The notes: generated by a model not told the origin, from the letters alone. DNA of 64,000 nucleotides from Mya arenaria (GCF_026914265.1 NC_069130.1:46771929-46835928); one strand, 5' to 3'. Positions 45,640 through 57,878 are shown, counted from the stretch's first letter. A program made the numbers and translations.

Positions 45640-47518
45640 AGACTGACAGGACCGGACCAACGGAATCCTCCGTACCGATCCGGAAAAGAAAGACGGGTAT
45701 AAAAGACTTGCCGGAATCTTCAGAATTTTGATTGTGTATAAAGACTGGCTGAAACAGATCATTTGATTGAGCTTCGACTTCAATGTTTTGGTTTATGATT
45801 TTATCCTTTCCTGTTTATGATCTTTTCTTTTCTGGTATTTCCTTATGGAACAAAATTAAGTTGCCATCTTGTATCGCAAAGACTAAGAAATTACCTGTTT
45901 TAAAATTGCTATTAAAGAATTTTTTTTTAGACAATTTGGCATAATAAGTTATGCTATTAAAAGTTGTTGTCTTTTATTATTTATATATTCAAAGATTTTC
46001 AGTAAAGGAACTATTTTAACTATTTTAACTTAACCTCGCATTTTATAAGTACTACATACTGTCATATTCATACTATATTGTGATAATTAAATTTAACATC
46101 CTCAACTTTATTATATCTGTGCAATTTCGATTACAGCTATATATTATTACTTAAATATGCAATGCCTCCCTATGCCAAGCCACCAAAACAAAGGACCACA
46201 ATGGAAATAAGAGTTTCTCTTTTTTGTGTCATCCTTGGTTCGGTGTGCCTGTCATGGCTATTGATAATATCATGTATGTATAATGTTATTTACTATACAT
46301 GTTGTTTATTTTAAATGTCCATGTATGTGCATTCCTTACTGAAATAAATCTATCTATCTGTACAACAATTAGGCAAAAAATGCCATCCGGGAAATGACGG
46401 TGTAGGCATTTTGCATCCGATATCCCACTCGTCATTTACCCGTTGGTACCCGGGTACCTGAATGAAATAACGAAGATTATTCAAGTCATAGAATATGCAA
46501 ATGATCGAAATTTCTCATTTTGTTCATTTTATATATATCTGATCATACTGAAATCGAGTATAAAAGACTGGCCGACCTGAAAGGTGTATTAAAATATGAA
46601 TTGTTTTCTGAAGTGCATTTTATAATTCGAATACAATTTGTAAACAAAACCTTTTAACAGTGTGCAGCAAATGTCCCCGTTTCATGTTTGCTAATTACAT
46701 ATGATCCAACATCGGTTTCAGATAATGATTATAAATATTTTATAATGTACAAAAGAGACAAATTCAAACGGTTTTTACTATTTTTAATGAAGTGGTTGCG
46801 TGATATGAAGTCAAGTAATTTACGTGTTACTGCCGAGTTATTGTTTGACATGTACATTTATTCTGAGAGAATAAATTAATTATTGGTCCCTGATTTATTT
46901 GAGCTATTTTGATGTACCTTTCTCTGTACGGGTTTCTTTTTAATGAGTATATTGTTCACTCCGTGTCTTTCCAAACATTATCAAGTATTATATGCAACGT
47001 ATGTATTATATACAGTTAATACTTATATTCAATTATATGTTAATTGTTGTTTGTTGTTGTTATTTTTATGATTTGGTACGGAAATGGTGCGGTGGTGGTG
47101 GTGGTGTTAGTAGTTTATACTCCGGGTCCCGGCGTGAGCACATTGAAGGGTCCCAGAGTGACAGTTCAACGTCCGCACACCTATCCTGGGCAGACTATCA
47201 CGCGGTTAACCAGTACTAGGTGCCTTCACCTCTGCAAGGAACTGATAACTTCTGTACCTGCCAGGGGCAGTGGTACAGTGCGAATAGTCGTAGAAAGGAT
47301 TTCATAACTAATCACAACAGAAGTAACCTGGTCCGCCCGGGAATCGAACCCGGGTTGTCCGATTCACAGTCCAACGCTCTACCGATTGAGCTAACCGGGC
47401 GGACACGGAAATGGTCCGGTTTGGCCAGTCTTTCATTTTATACACAATCGAAATTCTGAAGACTTCCGAACTATTTCCGGACCGGTACGGAAATTTCCGT
47501 TGGTCCGGAATGGTCAAT
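45640..47518. mobile_element. Region bounded by about 100-bp inverted repeats
   Basis: 45640-45755 and 47416-47518 are imperfect inverse copies: GGACCAACGGAA, CCGTACCG(A/G)TCCGGAAA, CTTCAGAATTT(T/C)GATTGTG and AAGACTGGC occur in mirrored order. The interior is AT-rich and includes the SINE at 47085-47405. It could be one degenerate transposon or two inverted copies of a short element. Confidence 0.5.
47085..47405 (-). mobile_element. tRNA-derived SINE, nearly full length
   Basis: On the minus strand a tRNA-like head (47405-47331) has A box TAGCTCAATCGG, the loop CTGTGAA (anticodon-like GTG) and B box GGTTCGATTCC with a CCGGG/CCCGG T stem. The acceptor part is not a canonical 7-bp stem, so it is not called a functional tRNA. 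A body of about 230 bp follows, and it ends in a (CAC)n tail near 47085-47105. Confidence 0.75.
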
Positions 47519-48314
47519 TTTGGTCAATACTAAACTGCTGACCGATTAGCTGACCATATAGAAATAAAAGAGAGTTGCTGACCAATTGCTGACCATATAG
47601 ACAAAGAAGGAAAACACATGAAAAAAAAAGTTTTGATATTTAAGATTTTTCAAGACATATTATGTAAAATTTATTTTATATACTCCTTATAGTGTAAGAA
47701 TAGACGGATGTTTGTCTGGTTTTTTTTGTTTTTTGTTGTTGTTTTTTTTTTTTGGGGGGGGGGGGGGGATTGCATTTCAATGAAATGAATTGAGTTGTTT
47801 TTTACTGGTTTGTTGAAAATATGTGAAATATATCACGGTTTTAATTACGATGTACAGTACAATTATTTGAAAGCAATATTTTTAATTGTTAATGTAGCTT
47901 TAAATGTTAGCTTCATTACCTGTGAAAAACTATCTGCACTACATCAAAGAACGATCAAAAGAATGGTGTTTGCCAAATCGGCATCGGTCATTTCAATTAA
48001 GAAATTATTTCTCTTTAATCTGTTGTATGTTCTAAGTTATTTTCTGAATAATAAGTCAATCATAGGCAAACTGTTGCTAATGAGTAAAGTTTGATAAGGA
48101 TATATTTTATTTTCTTGGTCAAGAACATCACTTTCATAGTCATTGCAAAATATACTCAGAAAGATTGCCGTATTTTTCATTATTTTTTTGTCATTAGTGT
48201 GATTCCATTTGTAAATTTAAAGGATTATGTCTAGTGCAGTTTTGCGTTCTCATATAGTTTAATAAAGTAAAATATTGTTTTTAGCTGAACTTTGTGTTTT
48301 CTATTAGTTTCATT

Positions 48315-48455
48315 ATGGCTTTAATTGTTGGACATTCGCAGGCGAAATACTTAGGCAATTTAACCAAGTGTCCCGTGTTTTCATACTCTGGATTTAAAGC
48401 TCGTGATTTCCTGGATAAAAGTTTGGAATTTTATCCGTTGGTGCCAAAGCAGTCG
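48315..48455 (+). CDS. Possible first exon of an SGNH-hydrolase-like gene
   Basis: ATG shortly after TTTTCTATTAG, 47 codons, then GTAAGTGAG. The start MALIVGHSQAKYL resembles the N-terminal G-x-S strand of SGNH/GDSL hydrolase-like domains, and VFSYSGFKARDFL fits the following strand and helix. I found no second exon with the expected GGND-like block downstream, so this may be an orphan exon, part of a retrotransposed gene, or wrong. Confidence 0.35.
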
Positions 48456-48519
48456 GTAAGTGAGAAAGAAGATTATATTATTTTACTCATACTATGCGTA
48501 TAGGATAAATCGATATTGA

Positions 48520-49060
48520 AAAGTTACTGACCAATTTCTTAGCTGACCAATGTAACGTATAGGGAAACTCGATAATGCAAAGTTGTACTGTTTCTATATG
48601 GTCAGTCAACTTCACGGTTCACTGCATAGTGCTGACCAATGTAACGTATAGGAAAACTTGGTATTGAAAAGTTACTGGACAATTTCTTAGCTGACCAATG
48701 TAACGTATAAGGAAACCCGATATTGGAAAGTTGTACTGTTTCTATATGGTCAGTCAACTTCACGGTTCACTACACAGTGCTGACCAATGTTATGTATTGG
48801 AAAACTTGGTATTGAAAATTTACTGACCAAATTCTTAGCTGAGCAATGGAACATATAAGGAAATTGGACTATGATACAATGTTAAATTCCTGACTAAATA
48901 CTTAATAAATTAGTTATGTAAGCAATATGTCATTGACAAATATTTTACCTTTAATTTTGTTATGTAGGCATTATATTATATTTATTCATATTATGTTTAA
49001 TTACAAGTCCTTTTAATTCCTAGCTGACCAGTGTAACTTTTAAGGAAAATGGACTTTGAT
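48520..49060. repeat. GCTGACCAATGTAACGTATA repeats
   Basis: A 148-bp unit (containing AGTTGTACTGTTTCTATATG and CAGTCAACTTCACGGTTCAC) occurs at 48581 and 48729, and shorter GCTGACCA-type pieces recur to about 49060. Related GCTGACCATATAG pieces lie near 47530-47600. Confidence 0.7.
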
Positions 49061-49677
49061 ACATTGTTATGTTTTTGACTAAATACATAATAATTTTGTT
49101 ATGTAGGAATTATAGTAGACTTACTCATATTATGTGTAATTACAAGTCCTTTAATTTTTTAGGAAATAATTGTGATTCGTTGTGCATACAGCATAATGAA
49201 ATGTTCACACAGTATAAACAAATAAAGCATTGATGGTGAAACTAGTGTACGCTTTTAATTTATATTTATTCATTAACTCTTATGGTCCATAAAGCCCCTT
49301 AAAATCTTGTAAAGATAAGAACGCTAACACTGTGCGACTATCGAGTTGTCACAATTTGCACCAAGAGCCTCGGGGTCTGAAAATGATAGGAAGTCAAAGG
49401 GTTTTTTAATTCAATATTTTGTTTTTCTGACATGAGACATGTTAATAATACATCACAGCTTGTTTCTAACTAACATCGTATTACGCCAATATGAGAATTT
49501 TAATGTTTTACATAATTATAATAATTTAAACTACAGCACATGTCATACATATATGTTTGTGAAAAATCTGCAAATCGACAATGATTAACATATAACTACA
49601 GTACATATATTTACATATGTAATACATACATTCAAAAACTCAAAATAATGAATGGAAATTTTCAAGCAAATCACTAT

Positions 49678-52600
49678 ATATATAACAGACAGTGCTGCTC
49701 TAAAACGAATATACTGAATATAACAGACAGTGCTGCTCTAAAACGAATATACTGAATATAACAGACAGTGCTGCTCTAAAACGAATATACTGAATATAAC
49801 AGACAGTGCTGCTCTAAAACGAATATACTGAATATAACAGACAGTGCTGCTCTAAAACGAATATACTGAATATAACAGACAGTGCTGCTCTAAAACGAAT
49901 ATACTGAATATAACAGACAGTGCTGCTCTAAAACGAATATACTGAATATAACAGGCAGTGCTGCTCTAAAACGAATATACTGAATATAACAGACAGTGCT
50001 GCTCTAAAACGAATATACTGACTATGACAGGCAGTGCTGCTCTTAAACGAATATACTGAATATAACAGGCAGTGCTGCTCTAAAACGAATATACTGACTA
50101 TAACATACAGTGCTGCTTTAAAACGAATATACTGACTATAACATACAGTGCTGCTTTAAAACGAATATACTGACTATATCATACAGTGCTGCTTTAAAAC
50201 GAATATACTGACTATAACATACAGTGCTGCTTTAAAACAAGTATACTGACCATAACAGATAGTGCTGCTTTCGAACAAATATAGTGGTCAGAACAGACAG
50301 TGCTGCTCTAAAAAGAATAAACTGGCCAGAACAGACGGTACTTCTTTAAAACAAATTTACTGGTCGTAACAGACAATGCTGCTTTTAAACAAATAAACTG
50401 TCAAGAACAGACGGTGCTTCAAATCAAATTTACTGGTCAAAACAGACAATGCTGGTTTAAAACAAATACATGTATACTGACCAGAACAGATAGCGCTGCC
50501 TTCATACAAATATACTTGCCGTAATAGTCAGTGCTGCTTTAAACCAAATTAACTGACCAGAACAGACAGTGCTGCTTTAAAACAAATTTACTGACCAGAA
50601 CAGATAGCGCTGCCTTCATACAAATATACTTGCCGTAATAGTCATTGCTGCTTTAAACCAAATTAACTGACCAGAACAGACAGTGCTGCTTTAAAACAAA
50701 TTTACTGACCAGAACAGATAGCGCTGCCTTCATACAAATATGCTTGCCATAATAGTCAGTGCTGCTTTAAACCAAATTAACTGACCAGAACAGACGGTGC
50801 TGCTTTAAATCAAAATTGTTATTATGGCCTGAACAGACAGTGCTGCTCTAAAACGAATATACTGACCAGAACAGAAAATGCTGCTCTCAAACGAATATAC
50901 TGACCAGAACAGTCAGTGCTGCTCTAAAACGAATATACTGACCAGAACAGAAAATGCTGCTCTAAAACGAATATACTGACTATAACAGACAGTGCTGCTC
51001 TAAAACGAATATACTGACCAGAACTGACAGAGCTGCTTTAAAACAAATATACTGGCCAGAACAGACAGTGCTGCTCTTAAACGAATATACTGACCTGTTA
51101 TATATATATTGCCTTTCACAAAACATGAGCGTATATATATATATATATTTGATACATCAAATCTGGATTGAAAATATTAAGGAGACCAATTTTTGTCGCC
51201 TTAATCCAGCGGTGCCCATAATGCCTATATATATATGATATATTAATGTATATATGGTCACCTTAATATCTGTAGTATATATATGACCATATATATATTA
51301 ATCTAGGCATTATGGGCACCGCTGGATTAAGGCGACAAAAATTGGTCTCCTTAATATTTTCAATCCAGATTTGATGTATCAAATATATATATATATATAC
51401 GCTCATGTTTTGTGAAAGGCAATATATATATAACAGGTCAGTATATTCGTTTAAGAGCAGCACTGTCTGTTCTGGCCAGTATATTTGTTTTAAAGCAGCT
51501 CTGTCAGTTCTGGTCAGTATATTCGTTTTAGAGCAGCACTGTCTGTTATAGTCAGTATATTCGTTTTAGAGCAGCACTGACTGTTCTGGTCAGTATATTC
51601 GTTTTAGAGCAGCACTGACTGTTCTGGTCAGTATATTCGTTTGAGAGCAGCATTTTCTGTTCTGGTCAGTATATTCGTTTTAGAGCAGCACTGTCTGTTC
51701 AGGCCATAATAACAATTTTGATTTAAAGCAGCACCGTCTGTTCTGGTCAGTTAATTTGGTTTAAAGCAGCACTGACTATTATGGCAAGCATATTTGTATG
51801 AAGGCAGCGCTATCTGTTCTGGTCAGTAAATTTGTTTTAAAGCAGCACTGTCTGTTCTGGTCAGTTAATTTGGTTTAAAGCAGCAATGACTATTACGGCA
51901 AGTATATTTGTATGAAGGCAGCGCTATCTGTTCTGGTCAGTAAATTTGTTTTAAAGCAGCACTGTCTGTTCTGGTCAGTTAATTTGGTTTAAAGCAGCAC
52001 TGACTATTACGGCAAGTATATTTGTATGAAGGCAGCGCTATCTGTTCTGGTCAGTATACATGTATTTGTTTTAAACCAGCATTGTCTGTTATGACCAGTA
52101 AATTTGATTTGAAGCACCGTCTGTTCTTGACAGTTTATTTGTTTAAAAGCAGCATTGTCTGTTACGACCAGTAAATTTGTTTTAAAGAAGCACCGTCTGT
52201 TCTGGCCAGTTTATTCTTTTTAGAGCAGCACTGTCTGTTCTGACCACTATATTTGTTCGAAAGCAGCACTATCTGTTATGGTCAGTATACTTGTTTTAAA
52301 GCAGCACTGTATGTTATAGTCAGTATATTCGTTTTAAAGCAGCACTGTATGATATAGTCAGTATATTCGTTTTAAAGCAGCACTGTATGTTATAGTCAGT
52401 ATATTCGTTTTAAAGCAGCACTGTATGTTATAGTCAGTATATTCGTTTTAAAGCAGCACTGTATGTTATAGTCAGTATATTCGTTTTAAAGCAGCACTGT
52501 ATGTTATAGTCAGTATATTCGTTTTAAAGCAGCACTGTATGTTATAGTCAGTATATTCGTTTTAAAGCAGCACTGTATGTTATAGTCAGTATATTCGTTT

Positions 52601-54906
52601 TAAAGCAGCACTGTATGTTATAGTCAGTATATTCGTTTTAAAGCAGCACTGTATGTTATAGTCAGTATATTCGTTTTAGAGCAGCACTGCCTGTTATATT
52701 CAGTATATTCGTTTAAGAGCAGCACTGTCTGTCATAGTCAGTATATTCGTTTTAGAGCAGCACTGTCTGTTATAGTCAGTATATTCGTTTTAGAGCAGCA
52801 CTGTCTGTTATATTCAGTATATTCTTTTTAGAGCAGCACTGTCTGTTATAGTCAGTATATTCGTTTTAGAGCAGCACTGTCTGTTATATTCAGTATATTC
52901 GTTTTAGAGCAGCACTGTCTGTTATAGTCAGTATATTCGTTTTAGAGCAGCACTGTCTGTTATATTCAGTATATTCGTTTTAGAGCAGCACTGTCTGTTA
53001 TAGTCAGTATATTCGTTTTAAAGCAGCACTGTCTGTTATAGTCAGTATATTAGTTTTAGAGCAGCACTGTCTGTTATAGTCAGTATATTCGTTATAGAGC
53101 AACACTGTCTGTTATAGTCAGTATATTCGTTATAGAGCAACACTGTCTGTTATAGTCAGTATATTCGTTATAAAGCATCACTGTCTGTTATAGTCAGTAT
53201 ATTCGTTTTAAAGCAGCACTGTCTGTTATAGTCAGTATATTCGTTTTAAAGCAGCACTGTCTGTTATAGTCAGTATATTCGTTTTAAAGCAGCACTGTCT
53301 GTTATAGTCAGTATAATCGCTTTAAAGCAGCACTGTATGTTATAGTCAGTATATTCGTTATCGAGCAGCACTGTCTGTTATAGTCAGTATATTCGTTTTA
53401 GAACAGCACTGTCTGTTATAGTCAATATATTCGTTTTAGAGCAGCACTGTCTGTTATAGTCAGTATATTCGTTTTAGAGCAGCACTGTCTGTTATAGTCA
53501 GTATATTCGTTATAGAGCAGCACTGTCTGTTATAGTCAGTATATTCGTTATAGAGCAGCACTGTCTGTTATATTCAGTATATTCGTTATAGAGCAGCACT
53601 GTCTGTTATAGTCAGTATATTCGTTTTAAAGCAGCACTGTCTGTTATAGTCAGTATATTCGTTTTAAGGCAGCACTGTCTGTTATAGTCAGTATATTCGT
53701 TATAGAGCAGCACTGTCTGTTATAGTCAGTATATTCGTTATAGAGCAGCACTGTCTGTTATAGTCAGTATATTCGTTTTAAAGCAGCACTGTCTGTTATA
53801 GTCAGTATATTCGTTATAGAGCAGCACTGTCTGTTATAATCAGTATATTTGTTTTAGAGCAGCACTGTATGTTATAGTCAGTAAATTCGTTTTAGAGCAA
53901 CACTGTCTGTTATAGTCAGTATATTCGTTTTAAAGCAGCACTGTCTGTGATAGTCAGTATATTCGTTTTAAAACAGCACTGTCTGTTATAGTCAGTATAT
54001 TCGTTATAAGGCAGCACTGTCTGTTATAGTCAGTATATTCGTTATAGAGCAGCACTGTCTGTTATAGTCAGTATATTCGTTATAGAGCAGCACTGTCTGT
54101 TCTGGTCAGTATATTCGTTTTAAAGCAGCACTGTCTGTTATAGTCAGTATATTTGTTTTAAAGAAGCACTGTCTGTTATAGTCAGTATATTCGTTTTAAA
54201 ACAGCACTGTCTGTTCTGGTCAGTATATGCGTTTTAAAGCAGCACTGTCTGTTATAGTCAGTATATTCGTTTTAAAGCAGCACTGTCTGTTATAGGTAGT
54301 ATATTTGTTTAAAGCAGCACTGTCTGTTATAGTCAGTATATTTGTTTTAAAGCAGCACTCTCTGTTATAGTCAGTATATTCGTTTTAAAGCAGCACTCTC
54401 TGTTATAGTCAGTATATTCGTTTTAAAGCAGCACTGTATGTTATAGTCAGTATATTCGTTATAGAGCAGCACTGTCTGTTATAGTCAGTATATTCGTTTT
54501 AGAGCAGCACTGTCTGTTATAGTCAGTATATTCGTTTTAGAGCAGCACTGTCTGTTATAGTCAGTATATTCGTTTTAAAGCAGCACTGTATGTTATAGTC
54601 AGTATATTCGTTATAGAGCAGCACTGTCTGTTATAGTCAGTATATTTGTTTTAAAGCAGCACTGTCTGTTATAGTCAGTATATTCGTTATAGAGCAGCAC
54701 TGTCTGTTATAGTCAGTATATTCGTTATAGAGCAGCACTGTCTGTTATAGTCAGTATATTCGTTATAGAGCAGCACCGTCTGTTATAGTCAGTATATTCG
54801 TTTTAAAGCAGCACTGTCTGTTATAGTCAGTATATTCGTTATAGAGCAACACTGTGTGTTATAATCAGTATATTTGTTTTAGGGCAGCACTGTATGTTAT
54901 AGTCTA
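49678..54906. repeat. 38-bp tandem array with reversed orientation in its two halves
   Basis: Left half (49678 to about 51100): TAACAGACAGTGCTGCTCTA + AAACGAATATACTGAATA. Right half (about 51430 to 54906): the reverse complement, GCAGCACTGTCTGTTATAGT + CAGTATATTCGTTTTAGA, about 90 units. Orientation flips around an AT-rich non-repeat core (51100-51430). The right half is about 2 kb longer. It ends where an LPMO exon begins. Confidence 0.95.
50081..52450. repeat. Near-perfect palindrome, arms about 1.15 kb
   Basis: 50081-51226 is the reverse complement of 51305-52450 around an axis at 51265.5. Eight landmark pairs all give the same axis with no indel. In the segments I compared only one mismatch was found (50440). 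The 78-bp spacer (51227-51304) is AT-rich, not mirrored, and holds a smaller inverted pair (ATATATGGTCA / TGACCATATAT). Confidence 0.93.
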
Positions 54907-54908
54907 AG

Positions 54909-54953
54909 AGTCGGGCCAAGAGGTCGACATCAGTATCTGGAACAACCATCCTG
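54909..54953 (+). CDS. LPMO exon fragment abutting the 38-bp array
   Basis: Encodes SGQEVDISIWNNHP plus the first base of Gly; donor CCTG|GTAAGCC, phase 1. Upstream, an in-frame TAA overlaps TATAGTCTAAG, so the exon either starts at the weak acceptor CTAAG|AG or was cut by the array. Confidence 0.6.
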
Positions 54954-57878
54954 GTAAGCCTCTAGGGCGTTTTAGTTGATACCAAACCAGTTTCAGTTTT
55001 GGTGTCAATGGTGTCAGCAGTTTCGAACTCAGTTTTGATAGTTTGGCTTGAAGTAACAAATGCATGGTTTTATGTACAGTATAAACAACATGGCGGAGCT
55101 ACTGCATGTAGCCATTATTTTTATTTATAAATATAACCTTTATCATTTAGCTCATCTGCCCATTGTAAGGCATTGTTATCAAAAGGATTGAGTTTCAACA
55201 AACGTGGTTGATCACTTTCCGCCATGTTGGTTTCAAAGTAAACAAGTTTTCGGATGGAACGAACCGATGAAACCGCCTCCGGTAGGGGTTTCAATAGTTT
55301 CGAAAACCGGTTTCGGTTTTCGTTAAAAAAACGATAAAACTGGTTTTGGTTTTATTTGAAACTGTAACAACAAATGCACAGTTCGTGAAACCGAAATAAA
55401 ACCGAAACCAGTTTATAACCAGCAAAAAAGCCCTTAAGATTTTCTTTGTCCTAGTTTCCGTGTGTACGCGGAAGGGAATTTCTAAATAAGAAAATCCTAG
55501 CTGACATAATTGCGGTTGGCCGCACCCCAATTCGAAACACCTCGGTCAGTTTCCATCGAAAATAACCTCGGATGATGTTTGCTTGTACAAAAATAGTATT
55601 TCGTATTTTTTAGTGTCTAAACTATTATTAGGTTTGAATTGAGTGGTAGTGAAGTGTTTTATTGCATAATAATTAAGATTCCCAAGAGAGAAGCCATAAG
55701 TTCAACTGTTAAATTGAAGTTACTACGCGATCTACTTGCAGCGTAGTTAAATGTAAAGATTTTTGGACATCCCTCATATACACCGATGTTGTTTTCGACT
55801 GAAAATGTCCGAGGTGTTCCGATTGGCCTCTTCCTTCCCAACACTCATTTATATGCAGTCAAACTTTGGCTCGAATTCCTCTCTGGCTCGAACTGGATGC
55901 TAATTTCTAATTTCTTCCATTTCTTAAAACTGAAGGTAAGAATTCTCGCTTGGCTCGATATTCTTGAGGCTCGTGGGATTTTCACCGGTCCTTTAGATTC
56001 GAGCCAACGGGGTTCGACTGTTTGTTGTATCCATTGCGGTTTCTATGGAGAATTCCGCGCACACGGGGATAGTACGCTCATACGCACAAAGAATTTGGAC
56101 AAAAATAGTATTCGGTTCGAAGATAAGTTTTGGGAGATTTCTCAAAATGTTGCTTGAATCAAGTACTTTGAATGCATATATGCTAATTTGTGAAAACCGG
56201 AAATAAATTCGTGACTTACACAAACAACTTTGCTTCTAGCATACTGGTGTATAAACTCAAAGGCTGCACGTGCGTTCTAAACATGCATATCATTTATAAC
56301 TTCGTTTACAGGAAGTCCCGGTTTCTACGAGTTCCGGTTATGCGCAGAGCAGAGAGAATCTCAGGCATGCTTTGGCCGCTACCTGCTCACAATCGTGGGT
56401 CATGAGGGCGACGCCGATAGCACCAGCGTCAATGTTCCAACCACCCAGGGACTCAACGTGTTCCATGTACAACTTCCGGTTGGTGTCACGTGTGATTATT
56501 GCACGCTGCAGTGGCGCTTTAGGCAAGGTATATTTCTCCCAAAACGCAAGCACAATGTTTGGTCGTGTGACGTATTCTTCATCCTTTTATCTATGGAAAA
56601 TGTTATAAGAAATCATTTATTTCAAAATTAGCAGAAATTTTCCGCCTATTCGCAACATGTAGACTGATGTTCATTAAACTTTATTGAGATAATCCATCGA
56701 TCATTATTACAAAAAAAATGCTACTAGATAAGTTCCATTTTTTCAAGTTTCAAAATGTTAAGATTGAATATTTTGAATATTAGTAAAGTTTTCATGGGGA
56801 GCTTTTTTGAATAGTCATTTTGTTATTTCGGAAGCAAATGAATCAAATTGCTATATAATCTCAGTAAAATTGTTTTAATTAAAACTTAAAGCTGCACTCT
56901 TACAGATTGAACGTTTTGACATCTTTTTTATTTCTTTGTCTTGGAACGAGCCAATTTATTCGAAAATGCATTGAAACCAGTGATATAAGACTGCTGACAA
57001 AAATTCAGATGGCAGATTTTCATATTTACGTTCAAAAATTGATGTTTTATGCATTTTTCTTAGACCGTTTGAAATATTAAAATATGCGATATGATCTTTT
57101 GTCAGCAGTCATATATCACTAGGTTGCAGATATTTACACACAAATTGGCTCATTCCAAGACAAAAAATAAAATGTTATAAAACGGTAAATCTGTGAGAGT
57201 ACAGCTTTAAATATAACATATTTAATCATTATAGTATCGGCATGGTGTATCAAAAATGTAATCCATTCAAAGATAATATAAGCTCATCAAAATAAATAAA
57301 CCATAGAAATAATTTCTATGTTAAAGCTGCACTCTCACAGATATACCGTTTTTTGTCTTGGAAAGATCAAATTTTCACGTAATAATCTGCAAACCACCGA
57401 TAAAAGACTGCTGACAAAAGATCAGATCGCAGAGTTTCATATTTCAGTTCGAAAATTAATGTTTCATGGCTTAAAGCGTTTCTAACTGTTTAAGAAAAAT
57501 GCATAAACCATCAATTTTTGAATTATATAAATATAAAATTCTGCGATCTAATTTTTTGTCAAAAAGATGTCAAAACGTATAATCTGTGAGAGTGCAGCAT
57601 TGATATCTAAAATGCAATAACACATCTTTAAACCCTTATGACGGATGGCTTACGAAATGCTCCATTTTTTAGAGAACAGTGCAGAAGGCTGTGATGACAG
57701 CGACTGGTGTGGTGTCGGCCGCGGCCCACAGGTCGAGTTCTACAACTGTGCCGACGTCATGATTGGCGCCGTCGGCACACCGAAACCCGACAGCATCCAG
57801 GACCCGACGTACTCCGACGCCGACTATGGTAGCGCTTACGACCTAGCGACGACGAGGAATGACATCAATGGTAGGTAG
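54909..57878 (+). CDS. AA15-like lytic polysaccharide monooxygenase, C-terminal part (5' exons missing)
   Basis: Three exons (54909-54953, 56312-56527, 57673-57878) join in matching phase. The product reads SGQEVDISIWNNHPG, SPGFYEFRLC, HVQLPVGVTCDYCTLQW, then GCDDSDWCGVGRGPQVEFYN and CADVMIG. This is the C-terminal pattern of copper-dependent AA15 LPMOs, secreted enzymes that oxidise chitin or cellulose: NHxGxFEFRLC, the LPxGxTCxxCxLQW strand, and GCGPQExFxxCADI. The His in WNNH probably is the second histidine-brace ligand. The N-terminal exon with His1 and the cysteine-rich part is not seen; the region upstream is the 38-bp array. The gene is therefore truncated or its 5' end lies beyond the array. 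The end is a TAG at 57876; a possible donor (G|GTAGGT) at 57871 would allow another exon. Confidence 0.72.
54960..55525. other. LPMO intron 1, GGTTTCGGTTTT-rich repeats
   Basis: Two stretches rich in AAACCGAAAC or AACCGGTTTCGGTTTT motifs (54975-55060 and 55280-55420) lie partly inverted to each other and probably mark a degenerate transposon. No coding exon seen. Confidence 0.45.
55526..55828. mobile_element. TIR element, ACACCTCGG ends
   Basis: AATTCGAAACACCTCGGTCA at the left and CCGAGGTGTTCCGATTGG at the right are inverted. Inside, ATCGAAAATAACCTCGG pairs with GTTGTTTTCGACTG. Lies in LPMO intron 1. Confidence 0.6.
55852..56022. mobile_element. GGCTCGAA-type MITE, copy 1
   Basis: Left end ATGCAGTCAAACTTTGGCTC and right end GAGCCAACGGGGTTCGACTG are inverted, with internal GGCTCGAA repeats. 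A second copy lies at 57888-58066. Confidence 0.7.
56312..56527 (+). CDS. LPMO middle exon
   Basis: 216 nt between GTTTACAG| and CAAG|GTATAT, phase 1 in and out. Encodes SPGFYEFRLCAEQ to VTCDYCTLQWRFRQ with four cysteines, consistent with the disulphide-rich AA15 fold. Confidence 0.8.
56887..57210. mobile_element. MITE family A, copy 3
   Basis: TAAAGCTGCACTCTTACAGA at the left and CTGTGAGAGTACAGCTTTA at the right. Lies in LPMO intron 2, beside copy 4. Confidence 0.8.
57321..57603. mobile_element. MITE family A, copy 4
   Basis: TTAAAGCTGCACTCTCACAG at the left and CTGTGAGAGTGCAGCATT at the right. Shorter than copy 3, apparently from an internal deletion. Confidence 0.8.
57673..57878 (+). CDS. 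LPMO last visible exon
   Basis: Begins after CATTTTTTAG and encodes ENSAEGCDDSDWCGVGRGPQ, then VEFYNCADVMIG (probable axial Tyr of the copper site) and an acidic Asp/Tyr tail. TAG at 57876-57878. Confidence 0.75.

Noticed and set aside
46201..46280. Signal-peptide-like start (MEIRVSLFCVILGSVCLSW) as a possible first exon of the LPMO
   Set aside because: No following exon with the LPMO N-terminal histidine or cysteine pattern was found, and the hydrophobic stretch could be chance in AT-rich sequence.
47331..47405. Functional tRNA-His (GTG) gene
   Set aside because: A and B boxes are good, but the acceptor region cannot form a standard 7-bp stem at the right spacing, one anticodon-stem pair is broken, and it is joined to a SINE body.
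55786..56157. 123-codon plus-strand ORF
   Set aside because: Crosses the ends of two separate MITEs and has no domain.
56338..56553. 71-codon minus-strand ORF
   Set aside because: Antisense shadow of the LPMO middle exon, whose plus-strand frame has the conserved residues and splice sites.
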